Shown: positions 8,800 through 18,330, counted from the stretch's first letter. The stretch: 64,000 nucleotides of DNA from Neobacillus cucumis (GCF_016107705.1 NZ_JAEHGC010000002.1:586024-650023), one strand, 5' to 3'. Notes: generated by a model from the letters alone, not told the origin. Program-made: numbers and translations.

Positions 8800-8930
8800 G
8801 TTGATTGGAGCGGAAGGTGCGAGACTCCTGCGGGAGCAAGCGGGACAGGTGAGACCCCACAGGCGCTTAAGCGCCGAGGATGCTCACCGCCCGCCCCGCG
8901 GAAAGCGAGCATCCTGGAGCGGAAATCAAC
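8800..8930. repeat. GC-rich palindromic intergenic repeat of the Bacillaceae type
   Basis: This 131-bp block is far richer in GC than its surroundings. The ends GTTGATT and AATCAAC are inverted, and inside lie nested stems (GCGCTTAAGCGC, GATGCTC/GAGCATC, GGAGCGGAA at both sides). The sequence type (TTGGAGCGGAAGGTGCGAGA) recurs between genes in many Bacillaceae genomes. The open frame through it (8770-8958) is not a gene. Confidence 0.85.
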
Positions 8931-9019
8931 AAATAAGTTTAACAGAGCATTAATTTAAAGGAGTATTGCTTGTGTTTTGGTGGAACTAATAGAAAAATAG
9001 ATGAGAATGAGGTGATTTT

Positions 9020-9160
9020 ATGAGTAAAGCTAAAGGAAAAGGTGGAACAGGGAGAGGAACAGACAAGAAGGGGTGGAACCGTTGGCAGGCAAGTGCCAAC
9101 AAAAAAAAGAGTGCAAAACCTTATACAAGTAAAGGTACAAAAAAGACGGATGTGGAATGA
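9020..9160 (+). CDS. Small basic protein (46 aa), possibly DUF3934-like
   Basis: Lys/Gly/Thr-rich peptide beginning MSKAKGKGGTGRGTDKKGW, then NRWQASANKKKSAKPYTSKG. GAGGTGATTTT precedes the ATG, and a strong terminator follows. It has no hydrophobic segment. The composition suggests nucleic acid binding or a spore-related role, but this is not shown. Confidence 0.7.
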   Translation: MSKAKGKGGTGRGTDKKGWNRWQASANKKKSAKPYTSKGTKKTDVE

Positions 9161-9237
9161 GTCACGGGCGATCGTTAAGTCTCTTATCCGAAACATAGTG
9201 AATGCTGAATAATACATTTTTAATGATCAAACATGTG

Positions 9238-9267
9238 GCGAGCTCCTTAAAAGGAGTTCGCTTTTTT
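9238..9267 (+). terminator. Rho-independent terminator
   Basis: GCGAGCTCCTT and AGGAGTTCGC form a long stem, followed by TTTTTT. Confidence 0.85.
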
Positions 9268-9317
9268 CTATTTCAGCTAAAGGGGACATGTTAGTTAATA
9301 TTTATCACAATTTATTT

Positions 9318-9758
9318 TTAACGTGAAATCGCTCTTATAAAAAGCTCCTTAAATTTCTCCCGATCTTCAGATGTAAATGGTTTTGGACCCTTTGTACGCT
9401 TTCCACTTTTTCGAGCCATTGCACTCAAATAACGTGTTTGTAATAATTGGTCAATGTTTTCATTCGTATAAGTATACCCAGTATGATGAAGCACCGTACA
9501 CCCTTTTGCTAAACCTAGCGAAGCTAGACCATAGTCTTGCGTAACGATTAGATCTCCTTTTTCAACTAACTTCATAATCCGATAATCGGCAGCATCTGCA
9601 CCAGAATCAACATAAATGGTTTCTACCCCTGATGGTTGTTCCGCATTCGAAAAATGAGAAAAGCTAGTAACAAGGATAACTGGAATTTCAGCCTTCGTAC
9701 CTTCAGAGATAATGATATCTTTCACCGGACAAGCATCTGCATCAACATATATTTTCAT
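9318..9758 (-). CDS. UPF0178 / YaiI-YqxD family protein (PIN/NYN-like fold)
   Basis: A 146-residue conserved protein. The N-terminus [14 protein letters not shown] and the central [13 protein letters not shown] and [12 protein letters not shown] motifs hold the conserved acidic residues of this NYN/PIN-like putative nuclease family. The C-terminus is basic ([13 protein letters not shown]). GGGAGCGG before ATG 9758 marks the start, so the 20 upstream residues open in frame are excluded. It is a single cytoplasmic gene. Confidence 0.9.
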   Translation of the reverse strand: MKIYVDADACPVKDIIISEGTKAEIPVILVTSFSHFSNAEQPSGVETIYVDSGADAADYRIMKLVEKGDLIVTQDYGLASLGLAKGCTVLHHTGYTYTNENIDQLLQTRYLSAMARKSGKRTKGPKPFTSEDREKFKELFIRAISR

Positions 9759-9966
9759 CTGTACCGCTCCCGTAAATAAGTTTGAGTTGATGATAATGGC
9801 AAATTTAGCCTTTGTCAAACGATAAAGATGGTGTACCTAAAATCTTTAAAAAACAGTTATCATTCGTAAAACTTATTCTGGCATGCTCTCCCAAATAATA
9901 GAAAAATATCAATCTATCATGTAAAATTAATTCTATAAATTTTTAAGAATGATAAGGAGAGAGTGA

Positions 9967-11649
9967 ATGAAATCAATTTTACTGAAAGCAGGACTGATGA
10001 CTTCCTTAATATTTCTAGGATGGTCTTATAAAGAGGTTTCTGCGGAGATGTTATGGCCATCCAAATGTGCATCATATGAGAAAATAGTACCCAATAAAAA
10101 TCCCTCTCCTCAGCATATAAACTGCTTATTGACCAATGCAGCTTTAAGTGCAAAAATTCCTCCAGAGGTCTTAAAGGCTGTTGCTGCAACAGAAAGTGAT
10201 TGGAGACAATTCGACAGTAAAGGACAGCCATTTAAATCGCAAGATGGCGGCATTGGAATCATGCAAATTACGAATCAAGTAACCTATAATCAAGAAAAAT
10301 TAAAAAGTGATATTGTCTATAATATACAGGCAGGCGTCGACATTCTTAACAGTATGTATAATCGTACAGATTTGCCGAAAATAAAAAGGGCAGGACGAGA
10401 GGTCATTGAAAATTGGTATTTCCCTGTAATGGCTTATAACGGTACGAAGCCTGTAAACAGCCCAATTTACAAGGCTGACGGAAAGAAAAATCCCAATGCT
10501 TATCAGGAAAAAGTCTTTGGACGGATTAAACAAGATAGCTTTTTAGATGAAATAAATTTAGCGCAATTCCCTTTCACTAGAGCTGATTTTGAATATATTC
10601 CAGGCAGCGACACCAATATTATTTTCAAAAAGAAGGATTACATCCTTTCTTCCCAGATGCATGCATCTAGATATTTTTTTCAAAAGGGGAACAAGGTAGT
10701 TGTAACAAAGGATGATGCTAGGTTACGTTCACAACCAAGTACTAGTGGTAACTTTACAAACCTAAATAAAGGCACCACTTTGATCATTGATAGGAATTTC
10801 ACCTATGATAAGACTTCAACAAGTCAAAACCAATTTGTATGGTACCCGGTTAAATATAAAAGTACAGATCAAAAGCCAGCAGGATATATTCCTTCTGTAT
10901 ATATCAGTAAAAAGTTGTATGCCCCAATCGTAAACCCTGTAAATGATCATGATCGTGTTTTATCCGGTAAAGCACCTGCGAATGTCATGATTCGAATTAT
11001 GAATGGAAGATTGCCGATTGGCCAACTAAAAAAAGCTGATGCAAATGGGTACTATAAGATTACGATTCCTGTCCAAAAGGCAGGGAAAACCCTTACGGTA
11101 ACGTATAAAGATTACCTGAACGAGGTAAGTCCATCCACTTCAATCAAAGTAATCGATAAAACACCACCAGTAGCTCCAAAGGTGAATAGCGTAACAAATA
11201 AATCAACTTCTGTTTCCGGTAAAACAGAAGCATATGCAAAGGTGTATGTGAAAATTGCGAAGAAAACGTATAGTGCAAAAGCGGATCGGTACGGAAAATA
11301 CAAGGTAGTAATATCTGTGCAAAATACAGGAGTGACGATATCAGTCAAAGTAAAAGACCGTGCCGGTAATATAGGGGCGGCACGGAAGGTCACCATTAAA
11401 CGAGTTGCCCCAAACCAACCTACTGTGAATACTGTCAAATACACTTCTAAGAAAGTGACGGGAAAAACGGAGAAACATGCGAAGGTAACCGTTAAAATTG
11501 GAACAAAGAAATATACAGCAAAAGCAAATACTTATGGAGCTTATAAAGTGAATATCCCTAAGCAGCGAGCAGGCACAAAATTATATGTTTATGCAAAAGA
11601 TGCAAAAGGAAAAGTAAGTGCTACAAAAAAAGTGATCGTTTCAAAATGA
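9967..11649 (+). CDS. Secreted lytic transglycosylase with SH3 and Ig-like repeats
   Basis: This 560-residue cell-wall enzyme has a signal peptide (residues 1-26, cleavage after EVSA) and an SLT/goose-lysozyme-type domain at residues 50-195, with catalytic Glu76 in AATESDW and the GGIGIMQIT signature. A bacterial SH3 domain follows (about 240-310), then three Ig-like repeats (about 315-555), each holding VSGKTEAYAKVYVKI-like sequence. It probably cleaves peptidoglycan glycan strands while bound to the wall. AAGGAGAGAG precedes the ATG. It is monocistronic with a terminator at its end. Confidence 0.9.
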   Translation: MKSILLKAGLMTSLIFLGWSYKEVSAEMLWPSKCASYEKIVPNKNPSPQHINCLLTNAALSAKIPPEVLKAVAATESDWRQFDSKGQPFKSQDGGIGIMQITNQVTYNQEKLKSDIVYNIQAGVDILNSMYNRTDLPKIKRAGREVIENWYFPVMAYNGTKPVNSPIYKADGKKNPNAYQEKVFGRIKQDSFLDEINLAQFPFTRADFEYIPGSDTNIIFKKKDYILSSQMHASRYFFQKGNKVVVTKDDARLRSQPSTSGNFTNLNKGTTLIIDRNFTYDKTSTSQNQFVWYPVKYKSTDQKPAGYIPSVYISKKLYAPIVNPVNDHDRVLSGKAPANVMIRIMNGRLPIGQLKKADANGYYKITIPVQKAGKTLTVTYKDYLNEVSPSTSIKVIDKTPPVAPKVNSVTNKSTSVSGKTEAYAKVYVKIAKKTYSAKADRYGKYKVVISVQNTGVTISVKVKDRAGNIGAARKVTIKRVAPNQPTVNTVKYTSKKVTGKTEKHAKVTVKIGTKKYTAKANTYGAYKVNIPKQRAGTKLYVYAKDAKGKVSATKKVIVSK

Positions 11650-11652
11650 ACC

Positions 11653-11686
11653 AAAAAAAGTCAATCTTAACTAGATTGGCTTTTTT
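11653..11686. terminator. Bidirectional terminator
   Basis: TCAATCT and AGATTGG arms are flanked by A7 on one side and T6 on the other, so it can end both the transglycosylase gene and the convergent minus gene. Confidence 0.8.
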
Positions 11687-11739
11687 GATTGGACTAGGTG
11701 AGGGACCTGTGAAAGGTATCCCATGCCCCTAGGTGAAAA

Positions 11740-12042
11740 TTAATCATAACGGACCCGATCTTCTCCTTCAATGATTAGCTCAAGTTCTGTTAAAAAGTTG
11801 AGTTCAAGCGGGGCAGGTAAGAGGTTAATAAGTTCCTTGATTTCGATAAGATCTTCTGCCTCTTCGATCGTTAATGGAGGTTGATCTAAATGCTGATACC
11901 AAATCTTTAATTCGTCAATAAACTCATAAAAATGCATCTCGAACCGTTCGGCTATTTCTTCGCTTTCATCCTCGGCAGCTTTTTTCATTAACTCCCAATC
12001 TTCAAGGGCAGTTTCCAATTTTTCTTTAACACGATTGACCAC
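11740..12042 (-). CDS. Acidic helical protein of unknown function
   Basis: The 100-residue product is highly charged, mostly predicted helix (EKLETALEDWELMKKAAEDE) and very acidic, without Cys or TM segments. The frame is open for 20 more codons upstream, but AGGAG seven nt before GTG 12042 points to a GTG start. I do not recognise the family. The next 394 bp (12043-12436) hold no gene that I can support. Confidence 0.65.
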   Translation of the reverse strand: MVNRVKEKLETALEDWELMKKAAEDESEEIAERFEMHFYEFIDELKIWYQHLDQPPLTIEEAEDLIEIKELINLLPAPLELNFLTELELIIEGEDRVRYD

Positions 12043-12436
12043 ATCATCACTCCTGGTTTTTGGAAATAGGAAAATTCGCCAAACGAACATTGAAAATACC
12101 AATAACTATTCTAGTTTAAAGTATACAAAAGCAATACCAATAAGACAAAGGTTTAAGAACTGCATTTTTATTTCGACAAGTTTCAGCATTTTTAGTAGTG
12201 AACCAGTAATACATAAGCGATTAGATTCATAGAAAGTTCGTTGATTTTATTGACTTTGTGAGCCATTAGCTATTGTTACTAAGTATTTTCATTCTTGTTA
12301 AGTTGAGAGTTTGTCAAATCTTGACCTTTTTTTTAGCTTTCATCACTATCATTTTATTTGTAAAATAAAAAAAAGTTAAAAAACTAAATGAACTTGTGAA
12401 CAAATTACTAGAATGATATAAAGGGGATCGAAAAAA

Positions 12437-12571
12437 ATGTACAAGTATACAATTTATGTAAAACATAATGGTAAAGTTTATCAAACGAACGTAATTGCGG
12501 ACAAAAACCAAACAGAAGAAGAGGTTCATCGTATAGCAAAAGAACAAGTTTTGAAGCAATGGGCAAATTAA
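12437..12571 (+). CDS. Small protein resembling the BA3454 stress-response family
   Basis: A 44-residue product (MYKYTIYVKHNGKVYQTNVI then a helical EEEVHRIAKEQVLKQW tail). The beta-strand start followed by one helix and the ending in KQW match the small BA3454-type proteins of bacilli as I remember them. AAGGGGATCG precedes the ATG and a terminator follows. The function is unknown. Confidence 0.65.
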   Translation: MYKYTIYVKHNGKVYQTNVIADKNQTEEEVHRIAKEQVLKQWAN

Positions 12572-12599
12572 TTAAGAATCCAAGGCTTTTATGTATCTA

Positions 12600-12622
12600 G
12601 CTGCCAATGGCGGCTTTTTTTA
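12600..12622 (+). terminator. Rho-independent terminator
   Basis: GCTGCC-AAT-GGCGGC followed by T7. Confidence 0.75.
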
Positions 12623-12804
12623 TTGATCTAAATTTGAATGGTTTGCTCGTAACACGTTAAAAATCATTAAAAGTGAGTGAAGATTTATTCTTTAAAAGAA
12701 GGGTGAACCGAAATATTTGCTTGCCTACTATTAAAATTGAAATAATATCAAGTATTACTATTTTCTTGTTGGAACAGTATAATCAGGAATGGGAGTTGAG
12801 ATAT

Positions 12805-13962
12805 ATGAATAAAAAAGACATCGCGAATATCCGAAAGCAATTTAAATTAGATAATTATCGTATGAACATCCGTGAAATCTTCAATGTGTATGTTCAAAAA
12901 GAATCGGGCGAGATTTACCATCAAGTTTGCCAGCCCTTTCAAATGTTGGAACAGGAAGCACAAGAATTGTTTTTAGCCAACTTTAAAAAAGTTTTAACAG
13001 GTAATCTAGATGCTAAGCTGTTTGAATTGAAATTCCAGCGGGATGTGGAATACAGTACACAAACGATTCTCTTCGAAGGACTTCAATCGGACTCAGCAGA
13101 TTGGCAAGATAATATGGTGGAAATTGTTACGAAAATATTTGCTCATGGTGCTTATGAATTTGATACAGTAGTGACATTTATCCGGGGGGAATACCGAAAG
13201 CCTACCAAGAAGCGGAATCCAGAATCGGAAGAAGGTGGGGATGATGCGGTTTATTCCAACGAATTTATTCTATGCAGCCTTAATAAAACCGATCATCCGA
13301 AAAAAGCCTTGATGTTTGACTATATCGAAAAAGAATATAAGTCCTATCATGTCGTGGATCCGATAATTAATTTAGACTCACCTATGTCAGGATTTCTGTT
13401 CCCAACGTTTAATGATAATGCTGCAGATGTGAACCATATTCTTTATTGTGCCGGAAAAGCCAATGAGCCAGATGTGAGATTTATTGAAGAGGTTCTAAAT
13501 GGTGAAGAGATCATGACTGCTCAGGAAGATAAGGATTGCTTTGATTTTATCTTAAAAGAAGTGATGGGAGACGAAGTTGAACCTCGGGTCATTTCCAATG
13601 TTTATGAGGAAATCGATAAGATGATCCAAGAGAATGCAGAAAAGGAAGAAAGTGAAATTCCAACATTGGATACTCGGGACATTGAAAGGATCTTAACGGT
13701 CAGCGGGGTCGAAAATGTAGAGCCTGCTAAAGTGGAACATGCCTTCAAAGCGATAATCGATGATGAAAAATATGAATTCAAAGCAAGCAATTTAGTACCA
13801 AAAACGATTAAAATCAATACAAAGCTGGCAGACGTTACGATCAACCCGAAGGACTTGAAATATGTTAAATATATCACATTCGAGGGAAAACGGTGCCTCT
13901 TGTTAGAGGTCGATGAAGAAGTAATGGTGGAAGGATTTAAACTGGAATCGGAGACACTTTAG
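12805..13962 (+). CDS. DUF4317 domain-containing protein
   Basis: This 385-residue cytoplasmic protein has the N-terminus MNKKDIANIRKQFKLDNYRM characteristic of DUF4317. Residues 270-340 are acidic and probably a linker. No catalytic motif stands out. The reading frame extends upstream to 12673, but GGGAGTTGAG just before ATG 12805 decides the start. It is monocistronic, with a strong terminator downstream. Confidence 0.85.
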   Translation: MNKKDIANIRKQFKLDNYRMNIREIFNVYVQKESGEIYHQVCQPFQMLEQEAQELFLANFKKVLTGNLDAKLFELKFQRDVEYSTQTILFEGLQSDSADWQDNMVEIVTKIFAHGAYEFDTVVTFIRGEYRKPTKKRNPESEEGGDDAVYSNEFILCSLNKTDHPKKALMFDYIEKEYKSYHVVDPIINLDSPMSGFLFPTFNDNAADVNHILYCAGKANEPDVRFIEEVLNGEEIMTAQEDKDCFDFILKEVMGDEVEPRVISNVYEEIDKMIQENAEKEESEIPTLDTRDIERILTVSGVENVEPAKVEHAFKAIIDDEKYEFKASNLVPKTIKINTKLADVTINPKDLKYVKYITFEGKRCLLLEVDEEVMVEGFKLESETL

Positions 13963-14012
13963 ATGTGATAACACTTTTAAACTTTGGTCCATTTAAAGCG
14001 CTAATTCCTTAT

Positions 14013-14046
14013 AAGACCTTATTCGGTATCGAGTAAGGTCTTTTTA
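14013..14046 (+). terminator. Rho-independent terminator of the DUF4317 gene
   Basis: AAGACCTTA and TAAGGTCTT arms around a 15-nt loop, then TTTTTAT. Confidence 0.85.
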
Positions 14047-14164
14047 TATTGTGGGATGTAGAATTAGTTTATGTTGTAGGTTCATTTAATTGTTTAAGCT
14101 ATAATTCAATTTCTTCTCAAATCTTAAGGGTATTTGGTAAAATAAGTTAAATGGGGGTGCTTTA

Positions 14165-14440
14165 ATGAAAAGTTTTAGTTTTTGGTCTTTCGTATTCGCA
14201 GTGTTTGGTGTTTTGTTTTTTGGGTCCTCGTATATGTTTCCAGAATTTTTTGAGCCTTTTATGGCATCAGGATTTGGATTTCTAATTGTTGGCTCGTTAT
14301 TTTGTTTCGGAGCCCTATTTAAAAGTGAAAAAGGAAAAGCAAAGTTTTTATCAGTTGCTGCGTTATTTTTCTTAAGTTCTATCATTGTTTGGAGCGAACC
14401 ATTTCAAATTGTCCGGGTACTAACCTGGATGAAGAATTAA
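14165..14440 (+). CDS. Small integral membrane protein
   Basis: A 91-residue product with three hydrophobic stretches (residues 5-25, 32-52, 62-80) and a short basic loop (KSEKGKAK). GGGGGTGCTTTA precedes the ATG. I do not recognise the family and no neighbour suggests a role. Confidence 0.6.
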   Translation: MKSFSFWSFVFAVFGVLFFGSSYMFPEFFEPFMASGFGFLIVGSLFCFGALFKSEKGKAKFLSVAALFFLSSIIVWSEPFQIVRVLTWMKN

Positions 14441-14534
14441 AGCAGAAGGGATTGGTGTAGATAGCTTAAAAAAGGGGGATAGTAGTTATGTTTTTCTTAA
14501 TTAGTAAACAAAGTCAGATATAGGAACATCGACT

Positions 14535-14632
14535 TTTCAAGAGTATTCTTGGCTTATCCGAGAATATTCAACGTTCATCCACGAGTATGGCTAGCTTATC
14601 CAAGAGTATTCAATGTTCATCCACGAGTATTT
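14535..14632. repeat. Imperfect tandem repeat in a gene-free gap
   Basis: Two and a half units of about 42 bp built from TTATCC(G/A)AGA(A/G)TATTCAA and GTTCATCCACGAGTAT. The gap 14441-14769 holds nothing else that can be supported. Confidence 0.8.
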
Positions 14633-14769
14633 CCTGTAACTGCATATTTCATAATCCCAGCCCCTTGACCATCAAAGAAAGCGATGCCAAAAATTTTACA
14701 TACAAAATACAAAAAAATCCATACCAATCATGGTAAACTAACATGAATAGAAATAACTGGGGTGTATTT

Positions 14770-15732
14770 ATGAAAATTGGTTTAAGAACAATCAAAACAG
14801 CACTGGGTGCGGGGGTTTCCATCTGGATTGCCGAATTGCTTCAGCTTCAGTTTGCTAGTTTCGCCGCTATTATCTGCATCCTTTGTATAGAAAAGACGAA
14901 AAAGCAGTCGATCCGGTCTTCATTGGAACGATTTGCTGCCTGTACACTTTCTTTGGTTTTGAGTGGTCTGGTGTTTCGAATGCTGGGATTCAATCCGCTT
15001 GTATTTTCGTTATTCATTTTGATTCTCATTCCCTTGTTAGTTAGGCTTCGACTGCAAAAAGGGTTTGTGAATAGCGTAGTGATTGTTCTTCACATCTTCA
15101 CGCTTGAGAAATTCACTCTTCCCATCGCTTTAAATGAACTCCAAATCGTCATCATCGGTGTAGGGGTTGCGATTCTGTTAAACAGTTACATGCCTAACGT
15201 AGAAAAAAACCTTAAGGCTACCCAATCATCCATAGAAGAGAAGTTCAAAAAAATATTGTTTGAATATGGAGCCTATTTGGAAAAAGGGGATCAAGGTTGG
15301 GACGGAAAAGAACTATTGGAATTGGAAGAAAATCTTAACGAAGGGAAAAGATTAGCTATTCAATACGATGAAAACCAATTGCTTTCCGATAAAAAGGGAT
15401 ATTTTTATTATTTCGATATGAGGGAGAAACAATTTGTTATTTTAAGTCGCATGCTGCCCATTGTATCGTCACTCGATGAAGATGTCGTCCAGCGGCATGT
15501 ATTTGCCGAATTTCTTTACGATATCAGCGCCGATGTGAAGAGTGAAAACACAGCTTACAAACATCTTCAAAAACTGGAAAGTCAGCACAAAAAAATGAAA
15601 GAGCTTGAATTGCCAAAATCCCGCATAGAATTTGAAACTAGGGCATCTGTTTTCCATTTAATGAATGAAATGGAGTATTATTTAAAAACCAAAATTAACT
15701 ATTATGACGAAAAACAGATTGATGTTTCCTAA
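14770..15732 (+). CDS. Aromatic acid exporter family protein (YqjA/DUF939-like)
   Basis: This 320-residue membrane protein has an N-terminal half with about five TM helices (residues 1-140, MKIGLRTIKTALGAGVSIWI at the start) and a cytoplasmic helical C-terminal half. This architecture is that of the ArAE_1/YqjA family. ATG 14770 follows GGGGTG and fits the family N-terminus better than the ATG at 14743. Substrate unknown. Confidence 0.85.
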   Translation: MKIGLRTIKTALGAGVSIWIAELLQLQFASFAAIICILCIEKTKKQSIRSSLERFAACTLSLVLSGLVFRMLGFNPLVFSLFILILIPLLVRLRLQKGFVNSVVIVLHIFTLEKFTLPIALNELQIVIIGVGVAILLNSYMPNVEKNLKATQSSIEEKFKKILFEYGAYLEKGDQGWDGKELLELEENLNEGKRLAIQYDENQLLSDKKGYFYYFDMREKQFVILSRMLPIVSSLDEDVVQRHVFAEFLYDISADVKSENTAYKHLQKLESQHKKMKELELPKSRIEFETRASVFHLMNEMEYYLKTKINYYDEKQIDVS

Positions 15733-15748
15733 AAGCATCAGCTTTTTA
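15729..15748 (+). terminator. Short terminator after the exporter gene
   Basis: AAAAGC-ATCA-GCTTTTT hairpin overlapping the stop codon region. Confidence 0.6.
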
Positions 15749-15766
15749 CAAGATGGAAGTGGGCAA

Positions 15767-15806
15767 AAGAACCTCAGTTCAGTAATAAATTACTTATGAG
15801 GTTCTT
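15767..15806. repeat. Inverted repeat (hairpin)
   Basis: AAGAACCTCA and TGAGGTTCTT, a perfect 10-bp stem around 20 nt, 35 bp after the exporter gene. It has no T-run and its role is unknown. Confidence 0.7.
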
Positions 15807-16054
15807 GGATAGATTTAGGTTAAACAACCAAACTGGTAAATCTTAAATTTCTGGGCTTTTCACATAGCACGATCAAGCAGTTTATTTTAAAAATTTTTTT
15901 TGTTTCCTTTGAGGTTCATTAATTTTGTATTGGTACAGATAATTAATAATTCACTATAGAAACACACTGAAAGAAAAGTTCGTTGTTACTGAAATTCAAA
16001 TATGAATCCTTCTATAAGAGAGATAACTAGTTTGAAGGGAGAGCTTTTCGTCTG

Positions 16055-16162
16055 ATGGAATACATACCAAATTATCTGAAGGTACAATTTTATTTAGGAA
16101 CGATCACTGTGGTAGTGGCCTGTGCTATTGGTATTTGGATTAGAATAAGGAAAGAGAAGTAA
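16055..16162 (+). CDS. Possible small single-TM protein
   Basis: A 35-residue frame has the sequence MEYIPNYLKVQFY, one TM helix (LGTITVVVACAIGIWI), then RIRKEK. The topology is sensible, but the AGGGAGAG site is rather far (12 nt) and no family is known. The rest of the gap 15807-16439 shows no gene. Confidence 0.4.
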   Translation: MEYIPNYLKVQFYLGTITVVVACAIGIWIRIRKEK

Positions 16163-16439
16163 TGGTGGATTGAAACCACAGGATCATTTTCGTCATGCGG
16201 AAATGATAAGGAAGTACATCTTCTTTCCTCCAATAATAGAATCAAAAGTGTTAGTAAATCGAAAATCGTGCCAATAATGTTTAAGGGCAAATAAATTCAA
16301 TTTTTGTCCCTTAACAAGATAAAAGCCTATGATGATCAACTACATCATCATGAGCACCTTATATGTCTAGAACGTATTAGTGGTTAAAACTGCACTCAAT
16401 AAAATTAAACCAACACATTGGCAAACTGTTTTTTAAAAA

Positions 16440-17204
16440 TTAAAATGTGTACGATTCTCCATCATATGGCACTAAAACATGAGAAGAGATTCCTTTTTCA
16501 TTAATAAAGCTCTTCAATTCATCTCTTGATAATGTCCAATGATTGACAGCTTCCATATGGACAGAAATGATTTTAGCGTTAGGAGCAGCCTTATACACTT
16601 CAAAAATGTCATCTTTCCCCATTACCAGAGAACCAAGTTCTAATATTTGATTATCTCCACCATTTACAATAATGATTTCTGGTTTATGGGTTTCGATTAC
16701 TTCGTGGATTGGATCATACCAAACTGTATCACCAGCCACATATAACTTTTTTTCAGTTGAGTGTTTGAAGACAACACCACATACTTGACCGGCACGTTTT
16801 AATAATTTTTCTCCTCTTCCGTGATCACCTTTTGTTTTAATTAATTGGATATTATCAAAAACGGTATCTTCCTGTAAAACTTCTACATTTTGAAAACCAG
16901 CGTTCTTAACTTCTCCAGCATCATTTTCATTTTGTACAAACATTTTTGTACCCTTTGGTAACACCTCTTTGGCTGTATCATCCCAGTGATCTAAATGCAG
17001 ATGTGTGACAATCACAGCATCCACATTATTGATAATACTATCAATGGATGTTGGTAAGTCAACAACTGGATTAAATTGTTCTTGTCTAATGGTATTAGAA
17101 AAGGGCGGATAAGTCCCTTTATCTGCTAAAAATGGGTCAATTAAAAACTTTTTCCCAGCGTATTCAACAACAATTGTGGCATTACGAATTAGTTGTATAT
17201 TCAT
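16440..17204 (-). CDS. MBL-fold metal-dependent hydrolase (UlaG/YtkL-like)
   Basis: A 254-residue metallo-beta-lactamase fold enzyme. The dinuclear metal motif HLHLDHWD is at about residues 69-76, with further ligands in KGDHGRG, VAGDTVWYD and SVHMEAVNHW. It starts at ATG 17204 after AAAAGGAG. It is transcribed away from the Lrp-type regulator gene 117 bp off, an arrangement that often means control by that regulator. Substrate unknown. Confidence 0.88.
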   Translation of the reverse strand: MNIQLIRNATIVVEYAGKKFLIDPFLADKGTYPPFSNTIRQEQFNPVVDLPTSIDSIINNVDAVIVTHLHLDHWDDTAKEVLPKGTKMFVQNENDAGEVKNAGFQNVEVLQEDTVFDNIQLIKTKGDHGRGEKLLKRAGQVCGVVFKHSTEKKLYVAGDTVWYDPIHEVIETHKPEIIIVNGGDNQILELGSLVMGKDDIFEVYKAAPNAKIISVHMEAVNHWTLSRDELKSFINEKGISSHVLVPYDGESYTF

Positions 17205-17233
17205 AGTTAAAACTCCTTTTATTTGATTTATGT

Positions 17234-17247
17234 ATAGTTTATACTAT
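17234..17247. promoter_or_regulatory. Palindrome in the divergent promoter region, possible regulator site
   Basis: ATAGT-TTAT-ACTAT lies between the MBL-fold gene and the Lrp-type gene, overlapping the likely promoter region. Assignment to the Lrp-type protein is inference. Confidence 0.35.
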
Positions 17248-17321
17248 CACCGAATAACATTTACATAGATAAAATCAAGTCTTTTCGCTGTTTGGCTTGA
17301 ATTATGAAAGGAGTTGAAAAA

Positions 17322-17732
17322 ATGTTAGATCGAACGGATTTGCGTATCTTGGATGAGTTATCCAAGAACAGTCGGATTACCATGAAAGAATTGGGGGAGA
17401 AAGTTCATTTGACTGGTCAAGCAGCCGCATCTAGAGTTGCAAAATTAGAGGAAAGTGGGGTAATTGAGGGATATACCATTAAAGTCAACCAGGTTAAATT
17501 AGGATGGTTTATACATGCATTTATCAATATCTATATAAAAACTACGTATCATGAACCCTATCTTTCTTTTATAAAAACACAAGATAATTACATAATTAAT
17601 AACTTTAAAATAAGTGGAGATAGTTGTTACATTCTCGAATGTAAATTTCCTTCCCATGAACGATTAAATCAATTTTTAGAAGACTTAAACAAGCATGCAA
17701 ACTATAAATTATCCATCGTTATAAATAAATAG
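17322..17732 (+). CDS. Lrp/AsnC family transcriptional regulator
   Basis: A 136-residue regulator. The N-terminal winged helix-turn-helix (LDRTDLRILDELSKNSRITM, then the recognition region TGQAAASRVAKLEESGVIEGY) is joined to a C-terminal RAM ligand-binding domain. The start at ATG 17322 is set by AAAGGAG, which overlaps an upstream in-frame ATG at 17304. It likely autoregulates and controls the divergent MBL-fold hydrolase gene. Confidence 0.92.
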   Translation: MLDRTDLRILDELSKNSRITMKELGEKVHLTGQAAASRVAKLEESGVIEGYTIKVNQVKLGWFIHAFINIYIKTTYHEPYLSFIKTQDNYIINNFKISGDSCYILECKFPSHERLNQFLEDLNKHANYKLSIVINK

Positions 17733-17868
17733 TGCATGGAATAAAACTAGGAAGTTTATGAATATTCACATATAAACTTAAGTGCACTTAAGTTCAGGAT
17801 GGATCGTTATGCAGTTCTTTTTTTTTGTCCTTACGGAACATTTTAGTTTTAAACGGAGGAAATTAAAT

Positions 17869-18330
17869 ATGACAGAAATTGCATTCTTAGCATCATCCAA
17901 GCCATTTAAAATACCAGATGAAATAGAAGAATACAATAATAGAACAGTTTTTGAAGGTGAGGAAGATTTTATCTTTTTTTCTGTACAAGAGGTCGATGAT
18001 GATTGGAAGAAAAAAATTGAAGGATTGTTTTCTATGCCTTACGTTTATAAAGTGGATGGAGTCGGAAATCAGTTATTTCTTACATACATTGAAAAATATA
18101 TGGAATTAGGTGATGTGTTGGAAATTTATCAGGTACCAAATCAACACGCATTCGAAGAATATAAACATAGAATGGAAGAAGAACCTGAGCCGATTGAAGT
18201 AAATGTGGGGAGTTTTACCTATCGAACTATTTATGGTTTGTATCAATTAAATTCCAAAGGATGGTTAGAAGATCTAAGCCGCCGAAGTTATATAACTCAT
18301 CTTGGCATCACGACATTTGTTAAGTTTTGA
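17869..18330 (+). CDS. Conserved hypothetical protein (153 aa)
   Basis: A soluble acidic protein, MTEIAFLASSKPFKIPDEIE at the start, with a mixed alpha/beta pattern and no Cys, TM segment or known motif. GGAGGAAAT seven nt before ATG 17869 shows the true start, so the 29 preceding in-frame residues are excluded. I do not recognise the family. Confidence 0.7.
   Translation: MTEIAFLASSKPFKIPDEIEEYNNRTVFEGEEDFIFFSVQEVDDDWKKKIEGLFSMPYVYKVDGVGNQLFLTYIEKYMELGDVLEIYQVPNQHAFEEYKHRMEEEPEPIEVNVGSFTYRTIYGLYQLNSKGWLEDLSRRSYITHLGITTFVKF

Noticed and set aside
8770..8958. 62-aa ORF in the GC-rich repeat
   Set aside because: It is the open frame of a known type of non-coding repeat, with no ribosome site.
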